A stretch of DNA of 6,491 nt from Gammaproteobacteria bacterium (GCA_003695085.1 RFIV01000102.1:1-6491); one strand, 5' to 3'; positions 1 to 5,942 are shown, counted from the stretch's first letter. Numbers and translations: made by a program. The notes: generated from the letters alone by a model not told the origin.

Positions 1-415
1 CTCCGGGCCGCTGCTGGATCGCATTGACCTGCACGTGGAAGTGCCCGCGCTCTCGGCGGCGGACCTGCAGTCCGACAAGCCGGTCGAGGATTCGGCAACC
101 GTGCGCGAACGTGTGCTGGCGGCACGGCAGCGTCAGCGGGTGCGGCAGGGCTATCCCAACCAGTTGCTGGAAGGAAGGTGGCTGGAGCAGTATGCCGGTC
201 TGGAGCCGGCCGCAGAAACACTGCTGGCACGGAGCATGAAAGCGCTCGGTCTGTCTGCCCGGGCCTACCACCGGATTGTGCGGATTGCCCGAACCATTGC
301 CGATCTGGGTGAATCAGAGCGGGTTCAGGAGGCACATGTTCTGGAGGCGGTCAGCCTTCGGGCGCTGGATCGGCCGGCGCAGACGGAGCAGGCTGTCGCG
401 ACCCGGACGACATGA
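1..415 (+). CDS. comM: ComM/YifB family AAA+ ATPase (Mg-chelatase-like), C-terminal part
   Basis: This is the last 137 residues of a ComM (YifB) protein, cut by the left window edge; the frame is open from base 2. ComM is a cytoplasmic AAA+ hexameric helicase that promotes branch migration during integration of transforming DNA. The first visible residues, SGPLLDRIDLHVEVP, match the highly conserved segment following the ATPase core, and the stretch around ARAYHRIVRIARTIADL matches the C-terminal Mg-chelatase-like helical domain, ending in HVLEAVSLRALD. Walker motifs must lie outside the window. E. coli ComM is about 506 residues, so roughly the last quarter is seen. The stop is TGA at 413-415. 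No plus-strand terminator follows; the strong hairpin just downstream has its T tract on the opposite strand. The family assignment is secure. Whether the organism is naturally competent cannot be told from this fragment. Confidence 0.93.
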   Translation, partial: SGPLLDRIDLHVEVPALSAADLQSDKPVEDSATVRERVLAARQRQRVRQGYPNQLLEGRWLEQYAGLEPAAETLLARSMKALGLSARAYHRIVRIARTIADLGESERVQEAHVLEAVSLRALDRPAQTEQAVATRTT

Positions 416-447
416 CCCGGTGACGTGCCTCCAATAACGACGGGCAC

Positions 448-477
448 AAAAAAGGGAGCCCCGTCCGCAGGGCTCCC
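448..477 (-). terminator. Intrinsic terminator on the minus strand
   Basis: A perfect 8-bp GC-rich stem pairs 470-477 with 454-461 around an 8-base loop (462-469). On the minus strand it is followed at once by six T residues (AAAAAA at 448-453 on the plus strand). On the plus strand the stem is followed by CAAAGGGG, so it cannot act as an intrinsic terminator for comM. It therefore ends a transcript coming from the trmB side, although no minus-strand protein gene lies upstream of it. Confidence 0.8.
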
Positions 478-500
478 CAAAGGGGTTTAGGAAGACAAAA

Positions 501-532
501 TGCCGATCGCTTCAGCTCAAAAGCATTCGGCA
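501..532. repeat. Inverted repeat (middle hairpin of the sRNA candidate)
   Basis: TGCCGA at 501-506 is exactly complementary to TCGGCA at 527-532. Inside it a 2x2 mismatch is followed by a further GC/GC pair, leaving a 12-base loop. It could form in either strand's RNA. Its position between a GGA-triloop hairpin and a minus-strand terminator suggests it is part of the minus-strand transcript. Confidence 0.55.
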
Positions 533-573
533 CCCTTCATTCTACGCCTCCGGCGCATCAGAACAGGTTAAAT

Positions 574-583
574 ATTGTACAAT
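574..583. promoter_or_regulatory. AT-rich palindrome, possible operator or promoter core
   Basis: ATTGTACAAT is a perfect 10-base palindrome within an AT-rich patch (about 565-596) in otherwise GC-rich DNA. It contains TACAAT, a 5/6 match to the -10 consensus, on both strands. No matching -35 hexamer is visible at 16-18 bases on either strand. It sits between the sRNA candidate and trmB, so it may serve either one or be a binding site for a dimeric regulator. Confidence 0.3.
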
Positions 584-694
584 TATTTCGTTTTCCCGGC
601 CGGATCGGGTTTGCAGTGTGCGTGAGACTGGGTCGCGGGTTTCAGCACTTGCCCGAAGCACAGGGGGCCTCTATCATGCCCGCCACAGATTCTC

Positions 695-700
695 AGGGGG
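695..700 (+). promoter_or_regulatory. Ribosome binding site deciding the trmB start
   Basis: AGGGGG lies 7 bases before ATG at 708. The more upstream in-frame GTG at 618 has no such signal, and the 30 residues it would add do not look like TrmB, so the start is placed at 708. Confidence 0.7.
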
Positions 701-707
701 AAATGCC

Positions 708-1421
708 ATGTCTGATACGCCGCAACTGCAACGGGGGATTCGCAGCTTTGTGATCCGGGGCGGGCGCATGACCGCTGCTCAACAGAAGGCCTGGGACCGC
801 TATTGGCCCGAGTGGGGGCTGGAACCGGAGAGCGGGGAAATCAAGCCGGCAGACGTGTTCGGGCGCGAGGCCCCGCTGGTACTGGAAATCGGTTTTGGCA
901 TGGGCCAGTCACTGGTGGAAATGGCCGCAGCGGCGCCTGAGAAGAATTTTATCGGAGTTGAAGTCCATCGTCCGGGCGTGGGATCAGCCCTGCGTCTGGC
1001 GCATGAGCAGGGCCTGACCAACCTCAGAGTCTACTGCTGCGATGCCAATGACGTCATCGATCGCTGTCTGCCCGAGGCCTCCGTGGACACGATCCAGCTC
1101 TTCTTCCCCGACCCCTGGCACAAGAAGCGCCACCACAAGCGTCGCCTGGTGCAGCCGGAGTTTGTCGCGCGTCTGCGTCGCATCCTCAAGCCAGGCGGAA
1201 TCTTCCACATGGCGACCGACTGGGAGCCCTACGCAGAGCACATGCTCGAGGTCATGACGGCGGCGGAAGGTTACGAGAACCTGTCACCCACGGGAGACTA
1301 TGTGCCGCGTCCCGCGCACCGCCCGGAGACAAAGTTTGAGCGCCGCGGTGCACGGCTGGGTCACGGGGTGTGGGATCTGATGTTTCGTCACACCCCTGAC
1401 AGCGGCACTCAGGACGACTGA
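708..1421 (+). CDS. trmB: tRNA (guanine-N7-)-methyltransferase
   Basis: TrmB transfers a methyl group from S-adenosylmethionine to N7 of guanine 46 in the variable loop of tRNA; it is a cytoplasmic enzyme. The 237-residue product has the typical length. Visible family marks are the N-terminal IRSFVIRGGRMT (11-22), the SAM-binding VLEIGFGMG (58-66), the acidic loop FIGVEVHRPG (81-90), the signature FFPDPWHKKRHHKRR (132-146), HMATDWEPYAEHML (167-180), and the C-terminal TKFERRGARLGHGVWDL (208-224). The start is ATG at 708, chosen for its AGGGGG site and because family conservation begins soon after it. The last 13 bases overlap, tail to tail, the end of the membrane-protein gene on the minus strand, and no terminator is visible. 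The next plus-strand gene lies beyond the window. The assignment is secure. Confidence 0.97.
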   Translation: MSDTPQLQRGIRSFVIRGGRMTAAQQKAWDRYWPEWGLEPESGEIKPADVFGREAPLVLEIGFGMGQSLVEMAAAAPEKNFIGVEVHRPGVGSALRLAHEQGLTNLRVYCCDANDVIDRCLPEASVDTIQLFFPDPWHKKRHHKRRLVQPEFVARLRRILKPGGIFHMATDWEPYAEHMLEVMTAAEGYENLSPTGDYVPRPAHRPETKFERRGARLGHGVWDLMFRHTPDSGTQDD

Positions 1422-1948
1422 TCGTTCGCCGTCCCCCTGAAACCGGCGGACAGGTTGCGGCGCTGCCACAGGGAGGCGAGTGCCAGCCAGGCCAGTCCGG
1501 GCAGGAGTATGCCCCATTTCAGGGTGGCGAAGTAGTAGACGGCACGCATCACATCTTCGCTCGGGGCGAGCACCAGCACAAAGAGCGCAATGCCCTTGAT
1601 CAGGTCGCAGAATCCGGCAAGGGCGAATCCGGCGAGAAACAGATCGCGGCGCCTGGCACTTTGCGAGTGGCCCAGCGCCACGAGGCAGGCTGTCCAGGCG
1701 ATGGCAAACGGGATCTGCAGGTACATCAGGGTCCAGAGGGTGTCCGGTGCGTGCGTCAGCCAATGCGACAGGGCGGGCTGAATGTCTGCCAGATGGCGGG
1801 TAAGCTCAAGACTGAGCAGGCCCCAGGGGGCAGCCGGATGATAAAGCGACCTGTTGAGCAGAAACAGCGTCAGGCCGAGTGCCAGAGTGGCGACAATCCA
1901 AATCAGGCGGGTGGACAGGCGATACCCGCTACTGTCTGCATCGTCCAT
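1409..1948 (-). CDS. Small integral membrane protein of unknown function, four predicted helices
   Basis: I do not recognise a family. The 179-residue product has a short polar N-terminus (MDDADSSGYR) and four hydrophobic segments at about residues 14-32, 73-93, 103-127 and 135-162. A hydrophilic loop (33-70) separates helices 1 and 2, and a polar, partly basic tail (WQRRNL onward) follows helix 4. It is probably an inner-membrane protein with both ends in the cytoplasm. There are no obvious catalytic or metal-binding motifs. It is the last gene of the metX-to-hemW operon. I place the start at ATG 1948, one base after the hemW stop, because GGAGGAG (1964-1958) lies 9 bases upstream. An ATG at 1966 in the same frame would add six residues but overlaps that site's own sequence and lacks its own. 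The 3' end overlaps trmB by 13 bases. Confidence 0.75.
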   Translation of the reverse strand: MDDADSSGYRLSTRLIWIVATLALGLTLFLLNRSLYHPAAPWGLLSLELTRHLADIQPALSHWLTHAPDTLWTLMYLQIPFAIAWTACLVALGHSQSARRRDLFLAGFALAGFCDLIKGIALFVLVLAPSEDVMRAVYYFATLKWGILLPGLAWLALASLWQRRNLSAGFRGTANDQSS

Positions 1949-1949
1949 T

Positions 1950-3095
1950 TCAGGTGTCTCCTCCATCGTCAGGAATCAGCGAAGTCAGTATCTCGTTCAG
2001 AAACCGCAGGCCGTTCGGGGTGCATTGCCAGCGTCCGGGAACCAGCGCTTCGCGCGCATACCAGGGTGCCAGCTGTGAACGCAGGGTCTGAGTTGGCTGA
2101 CCGGTTCTGAGTTTGTACAAATTTTCGTCAGCGCCGTCAACCAGGCGCAGCACATTCATGGCAAATTCGAAGGGCAGGTCACGTGCAGGAACCGTGTGAC
2201 GGTCTGAAAGAAAGTCTGTCTCGCGCGCGAGATAGTGGCGTGGCAGTCGGGTTTTGGCGCGGCGCTCAATCTGGCCATTCGAGTGGGTCACCTTGCCGTG
2301 GGCACCGGCTCCGATGCCCAGATAATCGCCGAACAACCAATAGTTGAGGTTGTGGCGGCAGCGCTCGCCGGGCCGGGCATAGGCGGAAACCTCATACTGC
2401 GCGTAGCCTGCACGGGCCAGGCGGGCATGACCCGCGTCTTGTATGGCCCACAGGGTTTCATCATCGGGCAGTGACGGTGGGCGGGAATAGAACTCGGTGT
2501 TGGGCTCCAGCGTGAGCTGGTACCAGGACAGGTGCTCCGGACCCAGTCGGATGGCCTGATCCAGGTCAGCCAGAGCCTGTTCGGGCGTTTGTTCAGGCAA
2601 GCCGTGCATGAGATCGAGATTGATGCGCTCAAATCCGGCAACGCGTGCTGCCTCAAAGGCCGCGACGGCCTGATCCGGGTCATGAATACGGCCCAGTACC
2701 TGAAGGTGCGCGGCGTTGAAGGACTGCACGCCAATGGACAGGCGATTGACCCCGGCCTGCCTGTATCCGGCAAAGCGTTCGGCCTCCGAGGCACCCGGAT
2801 TGGCTTCGAGGGTGATCTCGATATCGTCTTCCCAACCGATCAACGCGCGAGAGGCGGCCAGAACGCGGTCAATGGACTCTGCACTGAACAGCGAGGGGGT
2901 GCCGCCGCCGAAGAAAATGCTGGTGAGCTGGCGCCCCTGAGCCAGCGGTGCGTCCTGTTCGAGATCCCGTAGCAGCGCCTCGACATAAGTGGCTTCCTGA
3001 AGGGTGTCCGCCGCATGACTGTTGAAATCACAGTACGGGCATTTGCGCACGCACCACGGAATGTGGACATAGAGGGAGAGTGGCGGCAGGTTCAC
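1950..3095 (-). CDS. hemW: Radical SAM heme chaperone HemW
   Basis: HemW, long misannotated as oxygen-independent coproporphyrinogen III oxidase, is a cytoplasmic radical-SAM protein that binds heme and delivers it to respiratory proteins. From the chosen start the product has 381 residues, close to E. coli HemW (about 378). It shows VHIPWCVRKCPYCDF, with the CxxxCxxC iron-sulfur cysteines at 15, 19 and 22. It also has the SAM-binding FFGGGTPS (61-68), LEANPG (96-101), RLSIGVQSF (118-126), LMHGLPEQT (162-170) and the HNLNYW motif (248-253). That HNxxYW motif is typical of HemW rather than HemN and is linked to heme binding. The frame is open to 3191, but family conservation begins at NLPPLSLYVHIPWC, so GTG at 3095 is preferred. 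It overlaps the rdgB stop as GTGA, which suggests coupling; no strong ribosome binding site is seen. Confidence 0.93.
   Translation of the reverse strand: MNLPPLSLYVHIPWCVRKCPYCDFNSHAADTLQEATYVEALLRDLEQDAPLAQGRQLTSIFFGGGTPSLFSAESIDRVLAASRALIGWEDDIEITLEANPGASEAERFAGYRQAGVNRLSIGVQSFNAAHLQVLGRIHDPDQAVAAFEAARVAGFERINLDLMHGLPEQTPEQALADLDQAIRLGPEHLSWYQLTLEPNTEFYSRPPSLPDDETLWAIQDAGHARLARAGYAQYEVSAYARPGERCRHNLNYWLFGDYLGIGAGAHGKVTHSNGQIERRAKTRLPRHYLARETDFLSDRHTVPARDLPFEFAMNVLRLVDGADENLYKLRTGQPTQTLRSQLAPWYAREALVPGRWQCTPNGLRFLNEILTSLIPDDGGDT
1958..1964 (-). promoter_or_regulatory. Ribosome binding site inside the end of hemW
   Basis: GGAGGAG on the minus strand lies within the last codons of hemW, 9 bases before ATG 1948. 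It settles the start of the membrane-protein gene and implies that the two genes are translationally coupled. Confidence 0.7.
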
Positions 3096-3688
3096 AGGCG
3101 GCTCTGAAGGGCGCTCAGCAGGCTGTGCAGTGCCTGACCGCGATGGCTCAGGCGGTTTTTCTGCTCCGGACTCAGCTCGGCAGCGGTACACCCCAGATCC
3201 GGCAGCCAGAAAAGAGGGTCATAGCCAAATCCGCCCGTACCTTGCGGAGCCTCCAGAATGCGTCCTTCCCAGCTTCCGTGGCAGATGAGCGGAACCGGAT
3301 CCTCCGCATGGCGCAGCCAAACCAGTACGCAGTGGTACCGCGCGGTCCGCCGGGCTTCAGGAACGCCCGCCAATGACGTCAGCAGCTTCTGGTTATTTTC
3401 CTCATCCGACGCGTCAGGACCGGCAAAGCGCGCGGAATAGATACCCGGTTGGCCGTTCAGTGCATCCACCTCGATGCCCGAATCATCAGCCAGCGCCGGC
3501 AAGCCGGAATGCTGGCTGGCATGACGCGCCTTGAGAATGGCGTTCTCGACAAAGGTCAGGCCTGTTTCCTCGGCAGATTCAATGCCCAGATCGCGCTGGG
3601 CGACCACTTCCAGGTGGTAGGGGTTGAGCAGTTGATTGAATTCACGGATCTTGCCGGCGTTGTTGCTGGCGAGGACGCAGCGTTGCAT
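3092..3688 (-). CDS. rdgB: XTP/dITP diphosphatase (Ham1/RdgB family)
   Basis: RdgB hydrolyses dITP, XTP and ITP to monophosphates plus pyrophosphate, keeping deaminated purines out of DNA and RNA; it is a cytoplasmic homodimer needing magnesium. The 198-residue product matches the family length (E. coli 197). Visible motifs are ASNNAGKIREF (7-17), the substrate-binding N terminus; ENAILKA (48-54); ALADDSGIEVDAL (65-77), with Asp69 as the expected catalytic base; PGIYSARFAG (81-90); GTGGFGYDPLF (150-160); and SHRGQAL (181-187). The frame is open upstream to 4156, but that extension is only a shadow of the preceding gene. ATG at 3688 has GGAG (3697-3694) five bases before it and lies two bases after the DUF4426 stop. 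The 3' end overlaps hemW by 4 bases. The assignment is secure. Confidence 0.97.
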   Translation of the reverse strand: MQRCVLASNNAGKIREFNQLLNPYHLEVVAQRDLGIESAEETGLTFVENAILKARHASQHSGLPALADDSGIEVDALNGQPGIYSARFAGPDASDEENNQKLLTSLAGVPEARRTARYHCVLVWLRHAEDPVPLICHGSWEGRILEAPQGTGGFGYDPLFWLPDLGCTAAELSPEQKNRLSHRGQALHSLLSALQSRL

Positions 3689-3690
3689 GG

Positions 3691-4167
3691 TCACTCCGGG
3701 TACAGGGATGTGCTGAAGGTGACGGTAAACGGGCGGCCACCCGGCTCGGCCCAGACTTCCAGGTCCATGCGCAGCGGGTCGCCTTCTGTGAACAGGAACT
3801 GAGCCAGGCTGTACGCACCACCGCGCTCTTCCACACGTTGAAAGTCCAGCACGCGCTGCTGTTCCACCTGATTGGTGGCGGTGCCCTTGACCAGTGCTGA
3901 CACCGGCTCGGTCGTGCCATCGGGCCGTTCCTTGCGCACGGAGACATTGATGACGCCAATGCCCTTGCTGCGGCGGATATTCAGGGCTTTGGCCACTTCC
4001 GGCTGCAGGAAGGTGGACGGGAAGGCAATGTAGTGAATCTGATAATCGCCATAGCGCACCATTTGCTCGGCGCGGGCGGCTGTCGTCAGAAAGCCCGCGA
4101 CCATGAGTACCAGTGCGGCAAGGCCTGCCTGCACGTAGCGAAAGCGTGGATCCCATCGGGTCTGCAT
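3691..4167 (-). CDS. DUF4426 exported protein of unknown function
   Basis: This 158-residue protein starts with a basic region, then a hydrophobic core (about 13-28) and an AARA site. It therefore looks like a Sec signal peptide cut after Ala33, giving a mature periplasmic protein of about 125 residues starting EQMVRYGDYQIHYIAFPSTF. The sequence, the FLQPEVAKALNIRRSKG segment and the location between metW and rdgB fit the DUF4426 family, which I recall at the same place in Pseudomonas; no biochemical role is known to me. The mature part is rich in alternating hydrophobic residues, suggesting a beta-sandwich, and has no cysteine. The start is ATG 4167, with GGAGAG 6 bases upstream. A longer frame to 4308 lies inside metW and is rejected. 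It follows metW by 16 bases and precedes rdgB by 2. Confidence 0.85.
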   Translation of the reverse strand: MQTRWDPRFRYVQAGLAALVLMVAGFLTTAARAEQMVRYGDYQIHYIAFPSTFLQPEVAKALNIRRSKGIGVINVSVRKERPDGTTEPVSALVKGTATNQVEQQRVLDFQRVEERGGAYSLAQFLFTEGDPLRMDLEVWAEPGGRPFTVTFSTSLYPE

Positions 4168-4183
4168 GTGCGTCTCTCCGGTA

Positions 4184-4777
4184 TTACCGACTGACGTGAT
4201 AAATCGCAACCTGGCCAAGCATGTTCGGCCATATCTGGATAAACCAGCGGTCGCGGTGCGCGTCATCGACCACCATGCGCTGGCGGATGTAGACGTTCTT
4301 CTGTACACACAGCTCCTCGAAGTCCTTGAAGGTGCACAGGTGGATATTTGGTGTATTGTACCACTTGTAGGGCAGTGTCCGGGATTCGGGCATGCGGCCC
4401 TTGATCATCAGCCAGGTGCGCAGCCGCCAGTGTCCGAAGTTGGGGAAGGTGACGATGGCTTCACGACCGACCCGGAGCATCTCGTCCAGCAGCAGGTCCG
4501 GCCGGCGTACGGCCTGCAGGGCCTGGGTCATGACCACCAGATCAAAGGATTGATCCGGGAAATTGCTGAGTCCGGCAGTATCCAGGTTCTGCTCGATGAC
4601 GTTCACGCCCTTCTCGATACAGGCGGTGATGTTGTCAGCATTGATTTCAAGTCCGTAGCCGGTCACCTGACGGGTATCCATAAGATGACGCAGCAGGGTG
4701 CCGTCGCCGCAGCCCAGATCCAGCAGGTGGCTGCCGGGCTTGACCCAGTTGCTGATGATTTCCAGATCGGCACGCAT
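4184..4777 (-). CDS. metW: Methionine biosynthesis protein MetW (SAM-dependent methyltransferase fold)
   Basis: MetW is a small class I methyltransferase-like protein encoded next to metX in many proteobacteria and needed, with MetX, for full methionine synthesis; its exact reaction is not settled. The 197-residue product has the SAM-binding motif LLDLGCGDG (18-26), an acidic residue after the second strand in YGLEIN (41-46), FDLVVMTQALQAV (78-90), and the MetW-typical FPNFGHWRLR (111-120) and PYKWYNTPNIHLCTFKDFE (136-154). The start is ATG 4777, which shares one base with the metX stop (TGATG), with GGGAGG (4790-4785) 7 bases before it. A GTG at 4780 would add one residue but leaves only 4 bases of spacing. 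The shared stop/start suggests that translation of metX and metW is linked. Confidence 0.95.
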   Translation of the reverse strand: MRADLEIISNWVKPGSHLLDLGCGDGTLLRHLMDTRQVTGYGLEINADNITACIEKGVNVIEQNLDTAGLSNFPDQSFDLVVMTQALQAVRRPDLLLDEMLRVGREAIVTFPNFGHWRLRTWLMIKGRMPESRTLPYKWYNTPNIHLCTFKDFEELCVQKNVYIRQRMVVDDAHRDRWFIQIWPNMLGQVAIYHVSR

Positions 4778-5919
4778 CACGCCACCTCCCGGGCAATCCG
4801 GCCCATGTAAGCATGAAAGACATCCAGATAGCGGGGGGTGGGAATCAGGAAGGCATCATGTCCGTAGGGTGCGTCAATTTCCGCGTAGCAGACGTGCTTG
4901 CGGGCTTTCATCAGTGCATCTACCAGTTCCCGCGAACGTTCCGGGGAGAAGCGCCAGTCCGTGGTGAATGAGGCGACAAAAAATTCCGCCTGTGCGCGCT
5001 CCAGGGCCGTAACCAGGTCACCCCCGTACTCTCTTGATGGGTCGAAGTAATCCAGTGCCCGGGTCATCAGCAGATAGGTGTTGGCGTCGAACTGTTTCGA
5101 GAAGCGCTCACCCTGGTAGTTGAGGTAGCTCTCCACTTCAAATTCCGTATCCAGGACCCCGTACTTGAACGACTGGTTGCGCAGCTCACGGCCAAATTTT
5201 TCGCCCATGGACGCATCTGACAGGTAGGTGATATGGCCCACCATGCGCGCCAGCATGAGTCCCCGCCGGGGGATCGTGTTGTGGCGATAGTACCAGCCGC
5301 CGTGAAAATCCGGGTCCGAGGTGATGGCCTTGCGCGCCACTTCGTTGAAGGCGATGTTCTGTGCCGTCAGCTTGGGGGTGGAAGCGATGACCACCGCATG
5401 GCGCACACGTTCGGGCAGGTCCACCGCCCATTGCAGCGCCTGCATGCCGCCCAGGCTGCCACCCACGATGGCGGCCCAGGTTTTGATCCCGAGCCGGTCG
5501 GCCAGCATGGCCTGGCTCTTGACCCAGTCCTTGACCGTGATGACCGGGAAATCGGGGCCCCATGGCTCTCCGGTGGCGGGATTGATCGTATTCGGGCCGG
5601 TGCTGCCCGCGCAGCCGCCGATGTTGTTGAGGCACACCACGTAGAATGTGCGCGTGTCGATGGGCTTGCCGGGACCGATACAGCTGTCCCACCAGCCGGG
5701 CTTCTTGTCATCCGGATGGTGTTTGCCCGCGGCGTGATGGTTGCCGCTCAGGGCATGGCAGATGAGCACGGCATTTGAGGCATCGGCATTGAGTTCGCCA
5801 TAGGTCTCGTACATGAGCTCGAAGCCGGGCAGCGTCTTGCCACATTCCAGCGTCAACGGGGTGTCAAAGGTGGCCTTGCGGGGTACCACAATGCCTACAG
5901 AACCCTCTTCGGCGTGCAT
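4777..5919 (-). CDS. metX: Homoserine O-acyltransferase MetX, probably succinyl-specific
   Basis: MetX activates homoserine by moving an acyl group from an acyl-CoA to its hydroxyl, the first committed step of methionine synthesis; it is a cytoplasmic alpha/beta-hydrolase dimer. The 380-residue product shows ICHALSGNHHAAG (53-65), the nucleophile elbow GGSLGGMQ with Ser155, NNIGGCAGSTGP (98-109), Asp321 in TTDWRFSP, and His354 in PYGHDAF, completing the Ser-Asp-His triad. It closely resembles, from memory, the Pseudomonas aeruginosa enzyme, which is classed as a succinyltransferase. Arg323 next to the catalytic Asp is consistent with binding a succinyl carboxylate, but that is an inference. 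The start is ATG 5919, with AAAGGAGG ending 11 bases upstream, slightly long. It is the first gene of the operon and overlaps metW by one base. Confidence 0.95.
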   Translation of the reverse strand: MHAEEGSVGIVVPRKATFDTPLTLECGKTLPGFELMYETYGELNADASNAVLICHALSGNHHAAGKHHPDDKKPGWWDSCIGPGKPIDTRTFYVVCLNNIGGCAGSTGPNTINPATGEPWGPDFPVITVKDWVKSQAMLADRLGIKTWAAIVGGSLGGMQALQWAVDLPERVRHAVVIASTPKLTAQNIAFNEVARKAITSDPDFHGGWYYRHNTIPRRGLMLARMVGHITYLSDASMGEKFGRELRNQSFKYGVLDTEFEVESYLNYQGERFSKQFDANTYLLMTRALDYFDPSREYGGDLVTALERAQAEFFVASFTTDWRFSPERSRELVDALMKARKHVCYAEIDAPYGHDAFLIPTPRYLDVFHAYMGRIAREVA

Positions 5920-5930
5920 GTCGGGGCGAT

Positions 5931-5937
5931 CCTCCTT
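5931..5937 (-). promoter_or_regulatory. metX ribosome binding site
   Basis: AAGGAGG on the minus strand is a near-perfect anti-16S match. The gap to ATG 5919 is 11 bases, longer than the usual 5-9. No nearer in-frame start exists upstream, so ATG 5919 stands. Confidence 0.65.
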
Positions 5938-5942
5938 TCAGA

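Larger units (their letters stand above)
448..565 (-). ncRNA. Candidate small RNA with three hairpins and a terminator
   Basis: Read on the minus strand, this gap shows three hairpins in series. The first is 543-557, with 6 pairs including one G-U and a GGA triloop. The second is 501-532, with TGCCGA/TCGGCA, a small internal loop, then two more GC pairs. The third is the intrinsic terminator at 454-477 with T6. The G-U pair in the first hairpin would be an A-C mismatch on the plus strand, so that hairpin favours minus-strand transcription, as the terminator does. No credible open reading frame with a ribosome binding site occupies this strand. The 5' end is not defined: no good -35/-10 pair is visible, only an AT-rich palindrome at 574-583. 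I do not recognise a known RNA family. An alternative is a terminator that stops stray antisense transcription into comM. Confidence 0.4.

Noticed and set aside
351..533. A 60-codon minus-strand reading frame in the comM-trmB gap.
   Set aside because: It runs straight through the terminator hairpin and into comM antisense, has no ribosome binding site, and shows no protein-like conservation that I can recognise.
618..707. A GTG-started 30-residue N-terminal extension of TrmB.
   Set aside because: There is no ribosome binding site before 618 and the residues do not resemble TrmB, whereas ATG 708 has AGGGGG at good spacing.
2532..2972. Plus-strand frame of 146 codons within hemW.
   Set aside because: It is antisense to well-conserved HemW sequence, with no ribosome binding site and no recognisable motif.
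3096..3191. A 32-residue N-terminal extension of HemW.
   Set aside because: HemW conservation begins at NLPPLSLYVHIPWC; the extension is a Pro/Ser/Glu-rich shadow of the rdgB 3' end.
3689..4156. A 156-residue upstream extension of the RdgB frame.
   Set aside because: It overlaps the DUF4426 coding sequence in another frame, has low-complexity Gly/Arg/Pro composition, and the family begins at MQRCVLASNN.
4168..4308. A 47-residue upstream extension of the DUF4426 frame.
   Set aside because: It lies inside the 3' end of metW, would bury the clear signal peptide, and the proper start has GGAGAG upstream.
5186..5778. Long reading frames on both strands inside metX.
   Set aside because: They are shadows caused by GC-rich codon use; the MetX frame shows family motifs across its whole length.
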